Source: Loripinus fragilis
Lineage: Eukaryota; Mollusca; Bivalvia; Lucinida; Lucinidae
Direction: 5' to 3'
Assembly (NCBI GenBank): GCA_964019695.1
Contig: OZ026530.1
Location: 42,703,716 to 42,767,715 of the forward strand
Length of the DNA stretch: 64,000 nt
In this document: one piece after another, positions 44,062-55,099 of the stretch
Position numbering within the stretch: the first letter of the stretch is position 1
Layout: every line of letters begins with the position of its first letter
Translations under genes and position numbers: made by a program
The notes under the pieces: generated by a model
Seen by the model: only the letters and a program-made list of their open reading frames with translations
The model's database searches: none
Told to the model about the DNA's origin: nothing

Positions 44062-46115
44062 TTGGGCTAAATACATTGAAAAGTATTCAAATACATTACA
44101 GTTACTTTCACTGAGCAATGATTACAATTACATTACAATTACAGGACCTGTAGAAATGTAATGATTACAATTACAATTACGTTAGAAATGTAATCAAATA
44201 ATTACTGATTACTTTAAAGTTTTCGTATAAAATCATAATGCTATATACATAGCTCCAGATAAGGCTGCGTATTGCGTATTTACGCAATTTCGTGGACCTG
44301 AGAACGCAATTAAATTCATTTCTGTGCGTACAAAAACGCAATTAAAATCGTTGATACTCAATTCTGAACTTTTTCGTAGCGTAAGACGCTATAGTTTTCA
44401 ATTTGCGATTGTCGTTTTTCGCATCACAAGCTGTTGTTGGGTACAAATTTATACACGGCTTAGCGCCGAATCTAGTTAATTAAATTGTAAACCAGTCCAG
44501 GAACATTCTTATCGCTGTTTAGCTATACCCAATATTTACACGATTACGACATTAGTCTCGCTTTACAATAACAATGGCGTAACGTGGGCGAAAAAGCCTT
44601 AGAGCAATTAAATAATATCATATTGTAACTAACTCTAATACAGCGTTGGTAGTTCGAAGAATCAAAGATGAATTGATTGATACGTTGGATTTTCGTTATA
44701 AGTTGGAAATAGCGATCTCAGATATACTAATATTGCAAGTGTGCTTTCTGAAAATGAAACCGAAAGTAAACAAAAAAGTTAGAAGAAACAAGGCCCAGTT
44801 TCATTGCTTATTTGGTTTCAGATAGATACCCAATACAAAAAATTGAAATACCCAATTCAAAATTTGAAATACCCAATTAAGCCAAAAAGAGGTGGGTAAA
44901 TACCCAATTGCCTCCAATCCTTATCTGGAGCTATGGCTATATATAATACTCACTTTTAAAGTTATAAAGAGAGTAGGGTCTTTGCAGTTTTATACATATA
45001 TAATGCAATATCTTATACTGCTGTTTCTTAAATAAATGAAAAATAACCAGCTATGAAGTTTTATTCATATTCTTATAAAAGTATAGTACATAATGCACAG
45101 TTCATACAAATGTGTTTTTAAATTTTTGTTTCATCGTTCATCAGATCTGCGTGCCCACTTTATAGATGATGGGTATGCCACATAGTAAGATACAGTCAAA
45201 TGGAAATTGTCTGGTACTTCAATAGTTTGCTCAGTTGGTCAGTTATTTTTAGATTGTTAACAGATTTACTGTGATGATTACTTTTAATCAACATAAGTTT
45301 TTCAAAAGTGTCATCTGTTGAGTGAACATAATTTAAAATGGCTTAAAACGTGTGCTTCCATTGCACAAACATTTATTTAGCAATTTTAGTGATCTGATTA
45401 AAGTAAACACTTTTAACTCATTATTATTTAGCCGTACAACAAAAATGTATTTTTGTGCCATAAGATTTATCCAGCTTGTTCAAACATACAGGTAGCTATT
45501 TAGAGGGTCAGAAGTCATATTTTACATGCTCTAGCCATATTCTATAACAAAAGATTTTGAGGTGTCTTCTTTTAATGGTCTGGATTTGAGAATTTACCTG
45601 TGAAATCAGCTGAGCATGAGAGATATAAAATTCTGTTAGAGTGAATCTTAGCAGAAAAATGACATTTTTACCATGTTACAACATGTATTGATTTTTTTAT
45701 TGTATAATAAGTAATAATATTTTAATTTCATAATGCATGTTAATCTCAAACATCTGAATAAAATTGATGTTAATTCTGAAAGTGACTAAATATTAAAAGT
45801 TTGCTTTTATTAATTTATTGTCCATATTAGGCAATATTGTTTTATAATTTAATATATCTACAGTGTACCTTTTCTCAATCATCTGAATTAAAATAATACC
45901 ATCACTCATTAGTTATTTTCTAGTGGTGAGTAAATTTTTTTTAGTAAATAGCCAAATGTATTTAAAAAGTATTTGAAAGTAATTATAATTACAGCTAAAA
46001 TGTTTTCAGTAATGATTACAAACTATTACATTACATGTATTTGAGCCAACCTATGATTACAATTACATATGATTACTTTGAAAATTGTATTTAATTACAG
46101 ATAATTACTGATTAC
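44062..46115. mobile_element. Element with ATTACAATTACA subterminal arrays, ~2 kb
   Basis: The left TTGGGCTAAATACATTG and right (inverted) TTGGCTCAAATACATG lie around arrays of ATGATTACAATTACATTACA-like motifs (44075-44215 and 45965-46110). It resembles the architecture of the 22122 element, but I cannot define exact ends or a target duplication; the right array runs beyond the TIR-like sequence. A complete hAT-like element is nested inside. No transposase ORF. Confidence 0.55.
44248..44935. mobile_element. hAT-like element, 688 bp, 8-bp TSD
   Basis: Termini are CATAGCTCCAGATAAGG and CCTTATCTGGAGCTATG, a perfect 17-bp TIR apart from position 2-3 differences. The 8-bp duplication GCTATATA is at 44240-44247 and 44936-44943. 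The interior has TACGCAATT repeats and ACCCAATT repeats, no transposase. hAT is indicated by the duplication length. Confidence 0.88.
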
Positions 46116-46119
46116 GATA

Positions 46120-46350
46120 GATTTTTTCTATCCCACCCTCGCACTCATAATATATTCTAATATTCTATCTTGGCAAGCCTCGTGATGCCAATCGGTGGTC
46201 CTTGGGGCAGATTTTGCTTTCCACCCTCACACTCATGATGTATTCTTATACATGTATTCTATCTCGGCAAGCCATGTGATGCCAATCAGTGATCCTCGGG
46301 ACATTTTTTTCTACCCCACCCTCACACTCATTATTCTTATATTCTTTTTT
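46120..46350 (+). repeat. Tandem ~90-bp repeat, about 2.5 copies
   Basis: The unit runs TTTTTCTATCCCACCCTC, ACACTCATGATGTATTCT, TATTCTATCTCGGCAAGCC, GATGCCAATCGGTGATCCTC; marker positions are 46132, 46221 and 46315. The CTCGGCAAGCCTC string also occurs in the hairpin at 28395. Confidence 0.85.
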
Positions 46351-46429
46351 ATCTTTTCAGTATGAGTAATTGGAATTTTATGCTTCTTTGGATAAAGCTT
46401 GTAAATATAGGATCATACATGATTTTTTT

Positions 46430-46725
46430 TATGTTTTATTGAAATGATTTAACAAGTTGAGGAAATGAGATAAAATGTCAGGCCTGCTGGCCATTTAATC
46501 TCTGTTTTGCAACGAGTTTAATAAATGGTAGATTCGTATTATATGACATTAAGAATACTTCGAAGTCTCATTTCTGACGTAAAATATAGTTTTGTTATTA
46601 TGTACGCAACGATGTTAGCGACTTCATAACGTTTCCCGTAAATCTGTAAACTACTAGTGGTTAATCGATTTTATGGCATGGCGTTATTTCACTCCCAAAC
46701 GCAACTTCACATGATGTAATGTTTT
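46430..46725 (-). repeat. Inverted copy of the 28135-28490 repeat
   Basis: TGAGATAAAATGTC, GCAACGAGTTTAATAAATGG, GAAGTCTCATTTCTGACGTA, TTATGTACGCAACG and ACTACTAGTGGTTAATCGAT with GGCGTTATTTCACTCCC correspond in reverse order and complement. It ends about 40 bp before a possible splice acceptor. Confidence 0.8.
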
Positions 46726-46751
46726 ATAACTTCATAGTAAGTTCTTTTATA

Positions 46752-46767
46752 ATGTTTCTTTTTTCAG
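46752..46767 (+). promoter_or_regulatory. Possible 3' splice site upstream of zinc-finger gene 3
   Basis: TTTCTTTTTTCAG ends at 46767, a good pyrimidine tract plus AG, 357 bp before the start codon. No other acceptor is evident between here and the ATG. If used, the zinc-finger exon would begin here and carry a 5' leader. Unverified. Confidence 0.4.
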
Positions 46768-47124
46768 ATGTCAGGCATCAACCTATTGAAGAAGAACGTT
46801 ATTGCTTTTGTTGTGAAAAAAGTACAGCTCAACTGCTCTGGTGATCGAAGTCTTTATTGTTTTCATTTCTAAAGGATTGCAGCTCTTGGCTTGAACTTCT
46901 TGAGCATTTAAAAAGGAACAAACTAAATGTAAATGCACAACACATGTGGTTTTCAAATCAACTACATTTATAAACAGTGTTCACATCCTTTGAACATATT
47001 AAATAGATGTTAAATCTACAATAATTTAATAACTTATTCGACAGCTAGATTCGAAGACACTGTATTGTAGCGATACAAGTGTTTTATGTGTAGCGCAGCT
47101 TAAGATTTTATTTTCATCACAACG

Positions 47125-48381
47125 ATGGGCCTGCACGAATGTAATGCTTGCGGCAAAGGTTTCACACAGCGATCGAGTTTGAAAAGGCATTTAGTTGCGC
47201 ACACTAGAGAATATAAATGTGACACATGCGGTAAAACCTTTACTCAGTCATCAGGTTTGAAAGCACATTTGACTATACACACTGGAGACAAGCTATACAA
47301 ATGTGAGATTTGCGGTAATTGTTTTACTCAGCCGTCAAGTTTGAGGACACACATGTCTATTCACACTGGAGACAAGCCATACAAATGTGACACTTGTGGT
47401 AAAGGCTTTAGTCAGTCATCAGGTTTGAAAGCACATTTGGTCGTCCATACAAGGCCTACTTCATTTATATGTGATTATTGCGGAAAAAACTGTACTCGGG
47501 CACAAAGTTTGAAAAGGCATTTGGTTGTCCATTCAGAGGCATACTCATTGACGTGCGATAATTGCGGCAAAACCTTTACTCATGCATACAATTTGAAAAG
47601 GCACAAGCTTGTTCATACAACTATCAGACCTTATAAATGTGACTCTTGTGACAAATGTTTTAAATCGACAACTTGTTTGAAAGAACATTTGATTGTTCAT
47701 ACTAAAGATAATCCGTTTAAATGTGGCATGTGCGATAAATGTTTTCCTCGGTCATATCAGTTCAAACTCCACATGTCTGTTCATACAGAAAAGAAGCCAT
47801 ATAAATGTAACCTTTGTGGTAAAGCCTTTGTTTTGGCGACTCGACTGAAAATGCATTTTGCTATTCATACAGGGATGACAAAACCATATAAATGTGATAT
47901 TTGTGGTAAATGCTTTCTATGGGAATTTCATTTGAGAAGACATTTGGTTGTTCATACAGGGATCAAACCATATAAATGTGATACTTGCGGTAAAGGGTTT
48001 AGTCAGGCATCTGGTTTGAAAGTTCATTCAGCAGGTCATACGGGAGATCATGCTTTTATATGTGGCTCATGTGGTAAAGGGTTCACCAGTGAATCGTACT
48101 TGAGAAAACATATGGTTGTTCACACTGGTGAGAAGGCTTACAAATGTGGTACTTGCGGGAAAGCCTTCGCTCATGCATCAAATTTGAAAACACATTTAGT
48201 TGTTCATGCGGTAACTAAGCCATACAAATGTTTTATATGCAAAAAATACTTTTCCTATGCACAAAGTTTGAGAGATCATTTGGTTCTTCATACTGGACAA
48301 AGGCCATATAGATGTGACATTTGTCGAAAAGGCTTTAACCGTCCACATTCGCTGAAAAAGCATATGGGTAATCATAAATGA
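47125..48381 (+). CDS. C2H2 zinc-finger protein, 15 fingers (418 aa)
   Basis: An uninterrupted ORF of fifteen tandem C2H2 fingers, all with both Cys and both His, from residue 4 (HECNACGK) to the last residues (KKHMGNHK). Spacing is 28 residues except a 2-residue-shorter linker after finger 1 and one extra residue before finger 10. Finger 5 has Cys where the conserved aromatic is expected (CGKNCTRA). Fingers 2, 4 and 11 share almost the same recognition helix (QSSGLKA, QASGLKV), which points to internal duplication. Only fingers and linkers (HTGDKPYKC type) are present; no BTB, KRAB or ZAD domain. The family acts in the nucleus on DNA, sometimes RNA; no target can be inferred. The start is the only ATG before finger 1. 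The 3' end has been tandemly copied downstream (see next entry). It is closer in finger style (VVHTG linkers) to the gene at 5152 than to the one at 31422. Confidence 0.88.
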   Translation: MGLHECNACGKGFTQRSSLKRHLVAHTREYKCDTCGKTFTQSSGLKAHLTIHTGDKLYKCEICGNCFTQPSSLRTHMSIHTGDKPYKCDTCGKGFSQSSGLKAHLVVHTRPTSFICDYCGKNCTRAQSLKRHLVVHSEAYSLTCDNCGKTFTHAYNLKRHKLVHTTIRPYKCDSCDKCFKSTTCLKEHLIVHTKDNPFKCGMCDKCFPRSYQFKLHMSVHTEKKPYKCNLCGKAFVLATRLKMHFAIHTGMTKPYKCDICGKCFLWEFHLRRHLVVHTGIKPYKCDTCGKGFSQASGLKVHSAGHTGDHAFICGSCGKGFTSESYLRKHMVVHTGEKAYKCGTCGKAFAHASNLKTHLVVHAVTKPYKCFICKKYFSYAQSLRDHLVLHTGQRPYRCDICRKGFNRPHSLKKHMGNHK

Positions 48382-49545
48382 GCCGTGGCGTGTGCTTTCC
48401 TTTTAGGCTTAGAAACTCCAAATTATGTTAGGCCAGTAGCTTAACACACCTACAATATTCAAGCGACTAGCAAATGCTCTGACCAGACTCTGTGTATACG
48501 CAGGCTGGTTAGAGCCTTTGCTGGTCCCACATAACACATTGGTGGAAATCTTATGTCACGGCTCAATTATGGATGTGACATTTGTCTAAAAGGCTTTAAC
48601 CGTCCACATTTGCTGAAACTGCATATGGGTAATCATAAATGAGCTGTGGCATGCGATTTCCAACAATGTGGCATTTTGAGATGTGTAGACTCAGACGAGC
48701 CTGTACAGCCTCCTTTTGAGCGTATAAAGTCCAAATCATGTTCAGTCAGTAGCTTAACACTCATAGAATGTTCCCGACAAGCGACTAGCAAATGCTCTGA
48801 TCAGACTGCGCCTATGCGCAGGCTGGTCTGAGCTTTTGCTGGTCGCACATAACACATTGGTGGAAATCTCAGGTCACGGTGACATTTGTCGAAAAAGGTT
48901 TTAACCGTCCACATTCGCTGAAAATGCATATGGGTAATCATAGATGAGCTGTGGCATGCAATTTCCAACAATGTGGCATTTTGAGAAGCGTAGACTCAGA
49001 CGAGCATGTACAGCCTCCTTTTAAGCTTTGAAACTCCAAATGATGTTCGGTCAGTAGCTTAACACTCCTACAATATTCTAGCGACTAGCAAATGCTCTGA
49101 TATATATGCGCAGGCTTGTCTGAGCCTTTGCTGGTCGCGAATAGCACATTGGTGGGAATCTCCAGTCACGGCTCAATTATAGATGTGGATTTGTCGAAAA
49201 GGCTTTAACCGTCCACATTCGCTGAAAATGCATATGGATAATCATAAATGAGCTGTGGCATGCGAATTCCAACAATGTCGCATTTTGAGAGGTGTAGACT
49301 CAGACGAGCCTGTACGGCCTCCTTTTAAGCTTAGAAACTCCAAATGATGTTCGGTCAGTAGCTTAACACTCCTACAATATTCAAAATGCTCTGACCAGAC
49401 TGTGCGTATGCGCAGGCTGGTCTGAGCCTTTGCTGGTCGCACATACAGGTAACACATTGGTGGGAATCTCAGGTCAGGGCTAAATTATAGATTTGATATT
49501 TGTCGAAAAAGCTTTAACCATCCACATTTGCTGAAAATGCATATG
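48382..49545 (+). repeat. Tandem ~305-bp copies of the gene's last finger plus 3' flank
   Basis: The end of the last finger (GATGTGACATTTGTCGAAAA, GGCTTTAACCGTCCACATTC, GCATATGGGTAATCATAAAT then TGA) starts at 48311 in the gene and again near 48572, 48876, 49182 and 49489, followed each time by a family-A element. Spacings are about 261, 304, 306 and 307; the first is shorter because that unit lacks about 45 bp. The copied coding pieces have intact or slightly damaged codons but no upstream exon or start, so they are 3'-end fragments, not genes. The last copy stops after CTGAAAATGCATATGG. Confidence 0.85.
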
Positions 49546-49593
49546 GTATATACCAGAACACCACCTTACGTCCTCCTCGGAGGTTTAGGTGTA

Positions 49594-49594
49594 C

Positions 49595-49663
<69 letters not shown>
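49594..49663. repeat. (GATA)n microsatellite, about 17 units
   Basis: Uninterrupted GATA repeats immediately after the tandem array. Confidence 0.97.
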
Positions 49664-49664
<1 letters not shown>

Positions 49665-49682
49665 TCAGAAATGATAAAGTGA

Positions 49683-49883
49683 TTTGTTTGTTTGATTTGA
49701 TTCTTTACGTCCCATCAACACTCTGTCAGTTATATAGGGACAGGTCTTCCTGAGTTGAACCAGTACTTAGCTAGGATTAATGTGTCTTGCTCAAGGACCA
49801 CAACGCAGTGACGCCGGTGGGGCTCGATACTGCGGTCCTTCGGTCTCGAGTCAAGCACTCTACCACTGAGGGACTGCGCTCCC
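49683..49883 (-). mobile_element. tRNA-derived SINE, ~200 bp
   Basis: On the minus strand the head GGGAGCGCAGTCCCTCAGTG has an A box (CTCAGTGGTAGAGTGCTTG) and about 45 nt later a B box (GTATCGAGCCCC). A body with GTCCTTGAGCAAGACACATT follows, and the tail is GGGACGTAAAG followed by AATCAAATCAAACAAACAAA. Tail style equals that of the 58590 SINE. RNA polymerase III transcription and LINE-driven mobility are inferred from the family. No target duplication was seen. Confidence 0.8.
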
Positions 49884-50469
49884 TAGCAACTTAGCACTCG
49901 CAAAATTAAATGCTTCAGTCAGAGAGGTAGAAAGATACAGTTGTAAGACATATTGTGTCGTGGCATGAGGGGACAAAAGTATTTCGTAGCATCACACAAA
50001 GATTCAAATCCAACCAGCCATTAGCTTAAGATAATCTTAGTCTTCCATGCCCATATGAAGAATGATTGAGTCCTTATGAAGGACATTTGAAAAAATGAAA
50101 ATGATTTTTCTCTCTAAAAGCTATCTGCATAAAAACACTAAGATGCATTATATGTCAGATTATGTGTTAAAACATTACTGAAATTGCACCAAAACTGTAT
50201 ATACGAGTAATAGTAATACGTTTATAGCATGTTTTATAGTTAAAATGTCCAAAGTGTAACGGTTTTTGTATGACTTTTGAAGGCGCCTTTAGTTTTGTTA
50301 CTATCACAAGACAAAATAAGTTTCTTTTAGAGTAAACCGCTGACAACTACATTAGACTTAAGGTTTTGGGCTATGGTTTGGTATTTCAAAATTATTTCAA
50401 ACGGTTATTCATTGTCAAAAGCATAGGTCAAGATAAGGATAGCTTATGAGCGTAAAATTGTAATTATGT
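49884..50469. other. No feature recognised
   Basis: No supported gene or repeat. Confidence 0.5.
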
Positions 50470-50800
50470 TCTACCCATCAATTTAAACATGTGTTTTGTG
50501 TGCTCAGAAGAACCGTCTGATTGAGACGGTTCTTTTGAGTACCCACAACATATGTTTTGGTCGAGAAATAAGAAAAAGAAATGTTCGCTACACACTCTTA
50601 GCCAAAGTCCTGAAATGTCTATTGAACGCATACCAGGACATTCCACTTTTGCATTTTTGGAGTTAAGAGTGCATAGCGAAACTCATTTTATTTCTCAACC
50701 AAAACATATGTTGTGGGTACTCAAAAGAAACGTCTCAAAGAGATATCTTATAACTGATGGGTAAGAAAATATTTACAATTTTACCGTAATACGATGATTT
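50470..50800. mobile_element. Inverted-repeat element related to 5960-6140
   Basis: Two arms face each other. About 50470-50600 contains the hairpin 50503-50520 / 50522-50539, then AACATATGTTTTGGTCGAGA and ACACACTCTTAGC. About 50660-50795 holds the same sequences inverted, ending with GGGTAAGAAAATATTTACAA. The 5960-6140 repeat is a single arm of this element. ORFs on both strands across it are palindrome artefacts. Confidence 0.8.
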
Positions 50801-50984
50801 CTTTTTATCTAAACCAATGCATCTTGTTTAGCCTTTGTTAGTTAGACCTATATTTCTGATTCAAATGAAACGTTATGTTTATGTCCCCTTTCTCTAGTCT
50901 ATTAGCACCATAAACCAAATAACAACTGCACTGATCCAATTTAAGCGAAACAACAATTTTCTAGCTAGTCTATATATGAGTATA

Positions 50985-51160
50985 TGAAAAATATGACAAG
51001 GGACACAAATCTCACAAACTTAACAAACAATATTCAGATTGTTATTCATCTTATTATGAAGAGCGTTAATCTGAAAGAAAAATATGACAAGGGACACAAA
51101 TCTGATAAACTTAATTATCAATTTTCAGATTGTTACCCATCTTGCGGTTGAGCATTTTAA
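50985..51160 (+). repeat. Tandem duplication, ~92-bp period
   Basis: AAAATATGACAAGGGACACA, AATCT(C/G)A(C/T)AAACTTAA and TTCAGATTGTTA(T/C) occur at about 50986-51050 and 51078-51138. Confidence 0.88.
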
Positions 51161-51484
51161 CCTTGCAAGTATTTTGAGTGTATCAACCAATTCGTCTAGA
51201 GAGCAATTATTAGAAGATAAAACTGACTTTATGGAAGTAAGTTCTCCCTCTGACACTTACCATATATTGTACAATCATGATACTAGTAAGGTCTCTACTA
51301 CTTTACTAACTCAAATGATGCCACCCTCGGTAACATTATTAGTTGTTAGATGTGTAATACCTTTTGTGTTGATAATTCAACAAAGAGAAATAAAGTTATG
51401 TCTGTCTGTCTGTCTGTCAGCAGTCTTTAGATATCAGCATTTCTGCAGGTCTTTCACAAACCATGAAGACATTATTGAGCTGCA

Positions 51485-51710
51485 ACATGAGATTTCAAAC
51501 AATGTGGTATGTGCGACTAGCAACGACTCAGATTAGCCTGCGCATACACGCAGTCTGATCAGAGCCTTAATAAGTCGCTTGAATATTTTATGACTGTTAA
51601 GCTACTGACTAAACACCATTCGATGTTTCTTAGCTTAAACGAAGGCTGCACAGGCTCGTCTGAGTCTATACTTGTCAAAATACCACATTGTTGGAAATCA
51701 CATGTCCGTG
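51485..51710 (-). mobile_element. Family-A TIR element, minus orientation
   Basis: The ends are ATGAGATTTCAAACAATGTG and CACATTGTTGGAAATCACAT. The inside has GCCTGCGCATACACGCAGTC, GCTACTGACTAAACACCATT and GCACAGGCTCGTCTGAGTCT, the complement of 1602-1825. A TCTG microsatellite-like run lies just upstream (51402-51420). Confidence 0.8.
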
Positions 51711-52214
51711 CTCAACCTGGTATTCTCGCATTGAGGCCATTAAGGCCTAAGTACATATATCCTTTACAAGTACCGTGTACGTTCTAATAACCCCCTGGCC
51801 TCAGGAGAAACCTTATCTGTCTTCAAGGCTAGCGACATAGTTATGCACAAACAAGCATATTTTCAGCAAAACGCAAAGGAAAAAGATAAAGTGATGTTTA
51901 TTATTGTTATCATCAGTGAATTACTAAAATTGACGTTTATTATAAAGGTAATGACGTCATAAACATGCCTGCAAACTCGAGATTGAAACAGTATTACGTA
52001 GACTGTTTGCTGCATGTAGCTTTGAGAATGTTTCTAAAACTTGCAGCTAACATTTGGTGCCAATTTGTCTCGACTCAAGAAGATATGACACTATATCCGC
52101 ACAAGTACCATAACGTGTGTTGCAATTTGCTTAAGAAAAACTTCAGTATATTGGCGTGACTTTAATATAAGTGTCTGTAACCCGAGGAATACATTGTATG
52201 TTTCTTTATGTTTG
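51711..52214. other. No feature recognised
   Basis: No supported gene. A 64-codon plus ORF (51965-52159) has no recognisable feature. Confidence 0.5.
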
Positions 52215-52945
52215 ATGCGTCGGTCATCGATTGTTCAGAGCGTTTTCGATTGCCGCCTGTCCGATATGATAAAAGAGCGTATTTTATGCTAATTGAAATA
52301 GTTTGGTCATTTATCCATCAAACATTAGGGACGATATATCTTAACTTGCAGACGATGTCCTTGAGTGGTCTTTAATGGCGTTACAGCCCTCTGCTGCCAT
52401 GTTTTAATGGGAATGTAGCCCGCGGACAGTGATTTGTCGCATTGCGACAAGTTAAATTTAGATGAAAAGTACAACTGTCAGCGATTGAAACACGTCAAGT
52501 TTCTATAGTAAACACTCATAAGGTATATAACAATGTTGGTTACGCGTCTTCGGAAGAATCATATTTTGAAGTTATTGAAAACAAGGTCATGAATGTCATA
52601 AACGTTATAAGCCTTTTTTCTAAGTTTTATCACGGATTGTTATATACCTTATGAGTGTTTACTATAGAAACTTGACGTGTTTCAATCGCTGACAGTTGTA
52701 CGTTTCATCTAAATGTAACGTGTCGCAATGCGACAAATCACTGTGCGCGGGCTTCAATCCCATTACAACATGGCAGCAGAGGGCTGCAACGCCGTTACAG
52801 CCCGCTCAAGGACATCGTCTGCAAGTTAAGATATATCGTCGCTAATATTTTATGGAGAAATGACCAAACTATTTCAATTACCACAAAATACGCTCCTTTA
52901 TCATATCGGACAGGCGGCAATCGAAAACGCTCTGAACAATCGATG
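52215..52945. repeat. Foldback with ~310-330-bp arms
   Basis: 52215-52546 pairs with about 52637-52945 across a ~90-nt loop. Shared phrases are ATCGATTGTTCAGAGCGTTT, CGATTGCCGCCTGTCCGATA, GACGATGTCCTTGAG, ACAGTGATTTGTCGCATTGC, CAGCGATTGAAACACGTCAA and GTTTCTATAGTAAACACTCA. The arms are highly similar with small indels. The loop has AACGTTATAAGCCTTTTTTC, which recurs at 54626. Confidence 0.93.
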
Positions 52946-53690
52946 AACGCGGTTCACAAATCGCTAGAAACAGTGTTTTCGATAGCCATTTGTCACCAGT
53001 CGGGCGTCAAACGGCAATCAAAAACTCTGCTTTTAACCATCTTAGATCTACGTTCGTCGATAGTGTTAACGTTTTCGATTGCCACCTATCTTAAGTGTTT
53101 ATTGAATATAGGCCTACTGAATACGCAGCCAAACCAATCCAAAACAATGGCTACTAGGAATAATTTACTGTCGGGCTACAAACGGCAATCAAAAACTCGG
53201 TTTCTAATGATCTTAGATCTACGTTGTCGATAGTATAAACGTTTTCGATTGCCGCATATCTGAAAGATTTATTGAATATAGGCCTACTGAATACGTAGCC
53301 AAACCAATCCAAAATAACGGCTACTAGGAATAATTTACTGTCGGGCCACAAATGACAATCAAAAACTCTGTTTCTAACGATCTTAGATCTACGTTTGTCG
53401 ATAGTATAAACGTTTTCGATTGGCGCATATCTGAAGTGTTTATTGAATATAGGCCTACTGAATACATAGCCAGAACAATCCGAAACAAGGGTTACTATGA
53501 ATAATTTCATACATTTCGAAAACTACGCAATCGACGAACGCGGATCAGAAATCGCTACTTCCAGTGTTTTCGATTGCCAATGGTCGCCAGTCGGGCGACT
53601 TATGGCAATCGAAAAGTCTGATTCTAACTATTTTTGGTCTACATTCGTCGATAATATTGACGTTTTCGATTGCCACCAATCTGGTGTGAA
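52946..53690. repeat. ~170-bp satellite-like tandem repeat
   Basis: CGGGC(G/T)(T/A)CAAACGGCAATC, ATCTTAGATCTACGTT, CGATAGT, AACGTTTTCGATTGCC, TATTGAATATAGGCCTACTG and AATAATTTACTG recur with starts near 53000, 53171, 53341 and, after a gap, 53591. TTTTCGATTGCC is also inside the adjoining foldback arms (52244), so the satellite may derive from the arm end. Confidence 0.88.
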
Positions 53691-53796
53691 TTCGTTGTAC
53701 GCTTCATTATGTTACGGAGGACATTTCTGCTTACAATTGAATAAAATTATTTGGACTGCTTGTGCTTGAAAGGAAGGTATATAACAATGACGATAT

Positions 53797-53933
53797 AACA
53801 TTCTTTTCCGTATATTAACGTTTGCAAAGCCCTCGTGTGATAATGTGTTGCAGCCCTCACCGCTTCGCGGTTCGGGCTGCAACACATTATCACACTCGGG
53901 CTTTGCAAACGTTAATATACGGAAAAGAATGTT
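53797..53933. repeat. Palindrome, ~60-bp arms
   Basis: AACATTCTTTTCCGTATATT, AACGTTTGCAAAGCCC and GTGTGATAATGTGTTGCAGC on the left are complemented on the right; the centre is a 17-nt CACCGCTTCGCGGTTCG, itself GC-rich and hairpin-forming. One small asymmetry. Confidence 0.93.
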
Positions 53934-53995
53934 TTATCCTTTTATTGTTAAATATATATGGGTAAAAAACCTCTTCTCCTACAAAGCATATTATA

Positions 53996-54170
53996 CAGTT
54001 ATTTCATGCCTGTCTGTAGTAAAGTCAAAACTATTACCTCGAGGTGCCGTGGACGACCTGATGCACTATTTTTGCACGAGGCCGAAGGCCGAGTGCAATA
54101 GTGCATCAGGTCGTCCACGGTACCGAGGGGTAATAGTTTGACTATACTACAGACAGGTATGAAATAACTG
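53996..54170. repeat. Palindrome, ~85-bp arms
   Basis: CAGTTATTTCATGCCTGTCT, AACTATTACCTCGAGG and GTGGACGACCTGATGCACTA on the left pair with the right side around GAGGCCGAAGGCC. A few mismatches and a short indel. Preceded by ATATATATGGGTAAAAAACC and CTCTTCTCCTACAAAGCATA. Confidence 0.93.
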
Positions 54171-54733
54171 TTTTATTACCCAACCCATTTCATGAAATAC
54201 TTAGCAGCGTTCCTTGAATGGAGTTGTTGTAGACGATGCGGTTTTGTTGCAAAACAGAAAATTTCACCAAATCTGCTCAATTTTGGTCTCAAAATGTTCC
54301 GCTCGTTCTAACTAAGAAAACGAGTAACCACACTTTATGTTTCTGACCATAAACAACGGAGTTATTGGAGTTTAAAGTTGCCAAACCATGCCTCATTTTC
54401 ACCATTGTTGCATAACGTCTCCTTTCATAAACGAACCATACGCGCACCGTCGTCGCGCATGATAATAATTGCCTGTGTGTTTTTAACAGGGAAGCGGGGA
54501 ACCAGGCCCATGGTATAGTGCCAGACTATAGTCATATTTATTGACCGGTGGAATAGTTCAGTGACTCATGACATAGAAAAAAAATAGTCAATTACTCCGT
54601 ATATAGACGGTTAGGTAATAATAGAACGTTATAAGCCTTTTTTCTAAGTTTTATCACTGACACCTAGACTGGATTGTTAAATATATATGGGTTAAAAACC
54701 TCTTCTACTACAAAGCATAGTAGAACCTATAGG
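54171..54733. other. Spacer containing shared flank sequence
   Basis: No gene. 54626-54720 carries AACGTTATAAGCCTTTTTTC (as at 52601), ATATATATGGGTTAAAAACC and CTCTTCTACTACAAAGCATA (as at 53950-53990). Confidence 0.7.
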
Positions 54734-54887
54734 CCTGGCCTCGAGGTTATAAAACTTGAGTTCATTCTCAGACTCAAAATAAAGCGCAATGATTGGCTGC
54801 TTGCGGACACGTGTCCGCTAGCAGCCAATCATTGCGCTTTATTTTGAGTCTGAGACTGTACTGAAGTTTTATAACCTCGAGGCCAGG
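54734..54887. repeat. 154-bp palindrome without spacer
   Basis: 54734-54810 and 54811-54887 are inverted copies with about four mismatches in 77 positions and no loop; the centre is CGGACAC/GTGTCCG. The arm contains CCTGGCCTCGAGGTTATAAA and AAGCGCAATGATTGGCTGCT. Confidence 0.95.
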
Positions 54888-55099
54888 TATCAGACTAATG
54901 ACAGCTCTGGCGTAAAGTTTTTATCCGTAGGATAGTGACAGATGCTTGCCTTTGGCTGGGCCCACTATCACACTGGTAAATGTATACGTCGATTTGGTGG
55001 TATTTACGCGTATTGCCGGTACTTCATAGACCGGAAGTAGTAGATATTGGTGTTAATACTCTATAGAAAAACATGCAATATGCCTAAAGGACTATAGAA

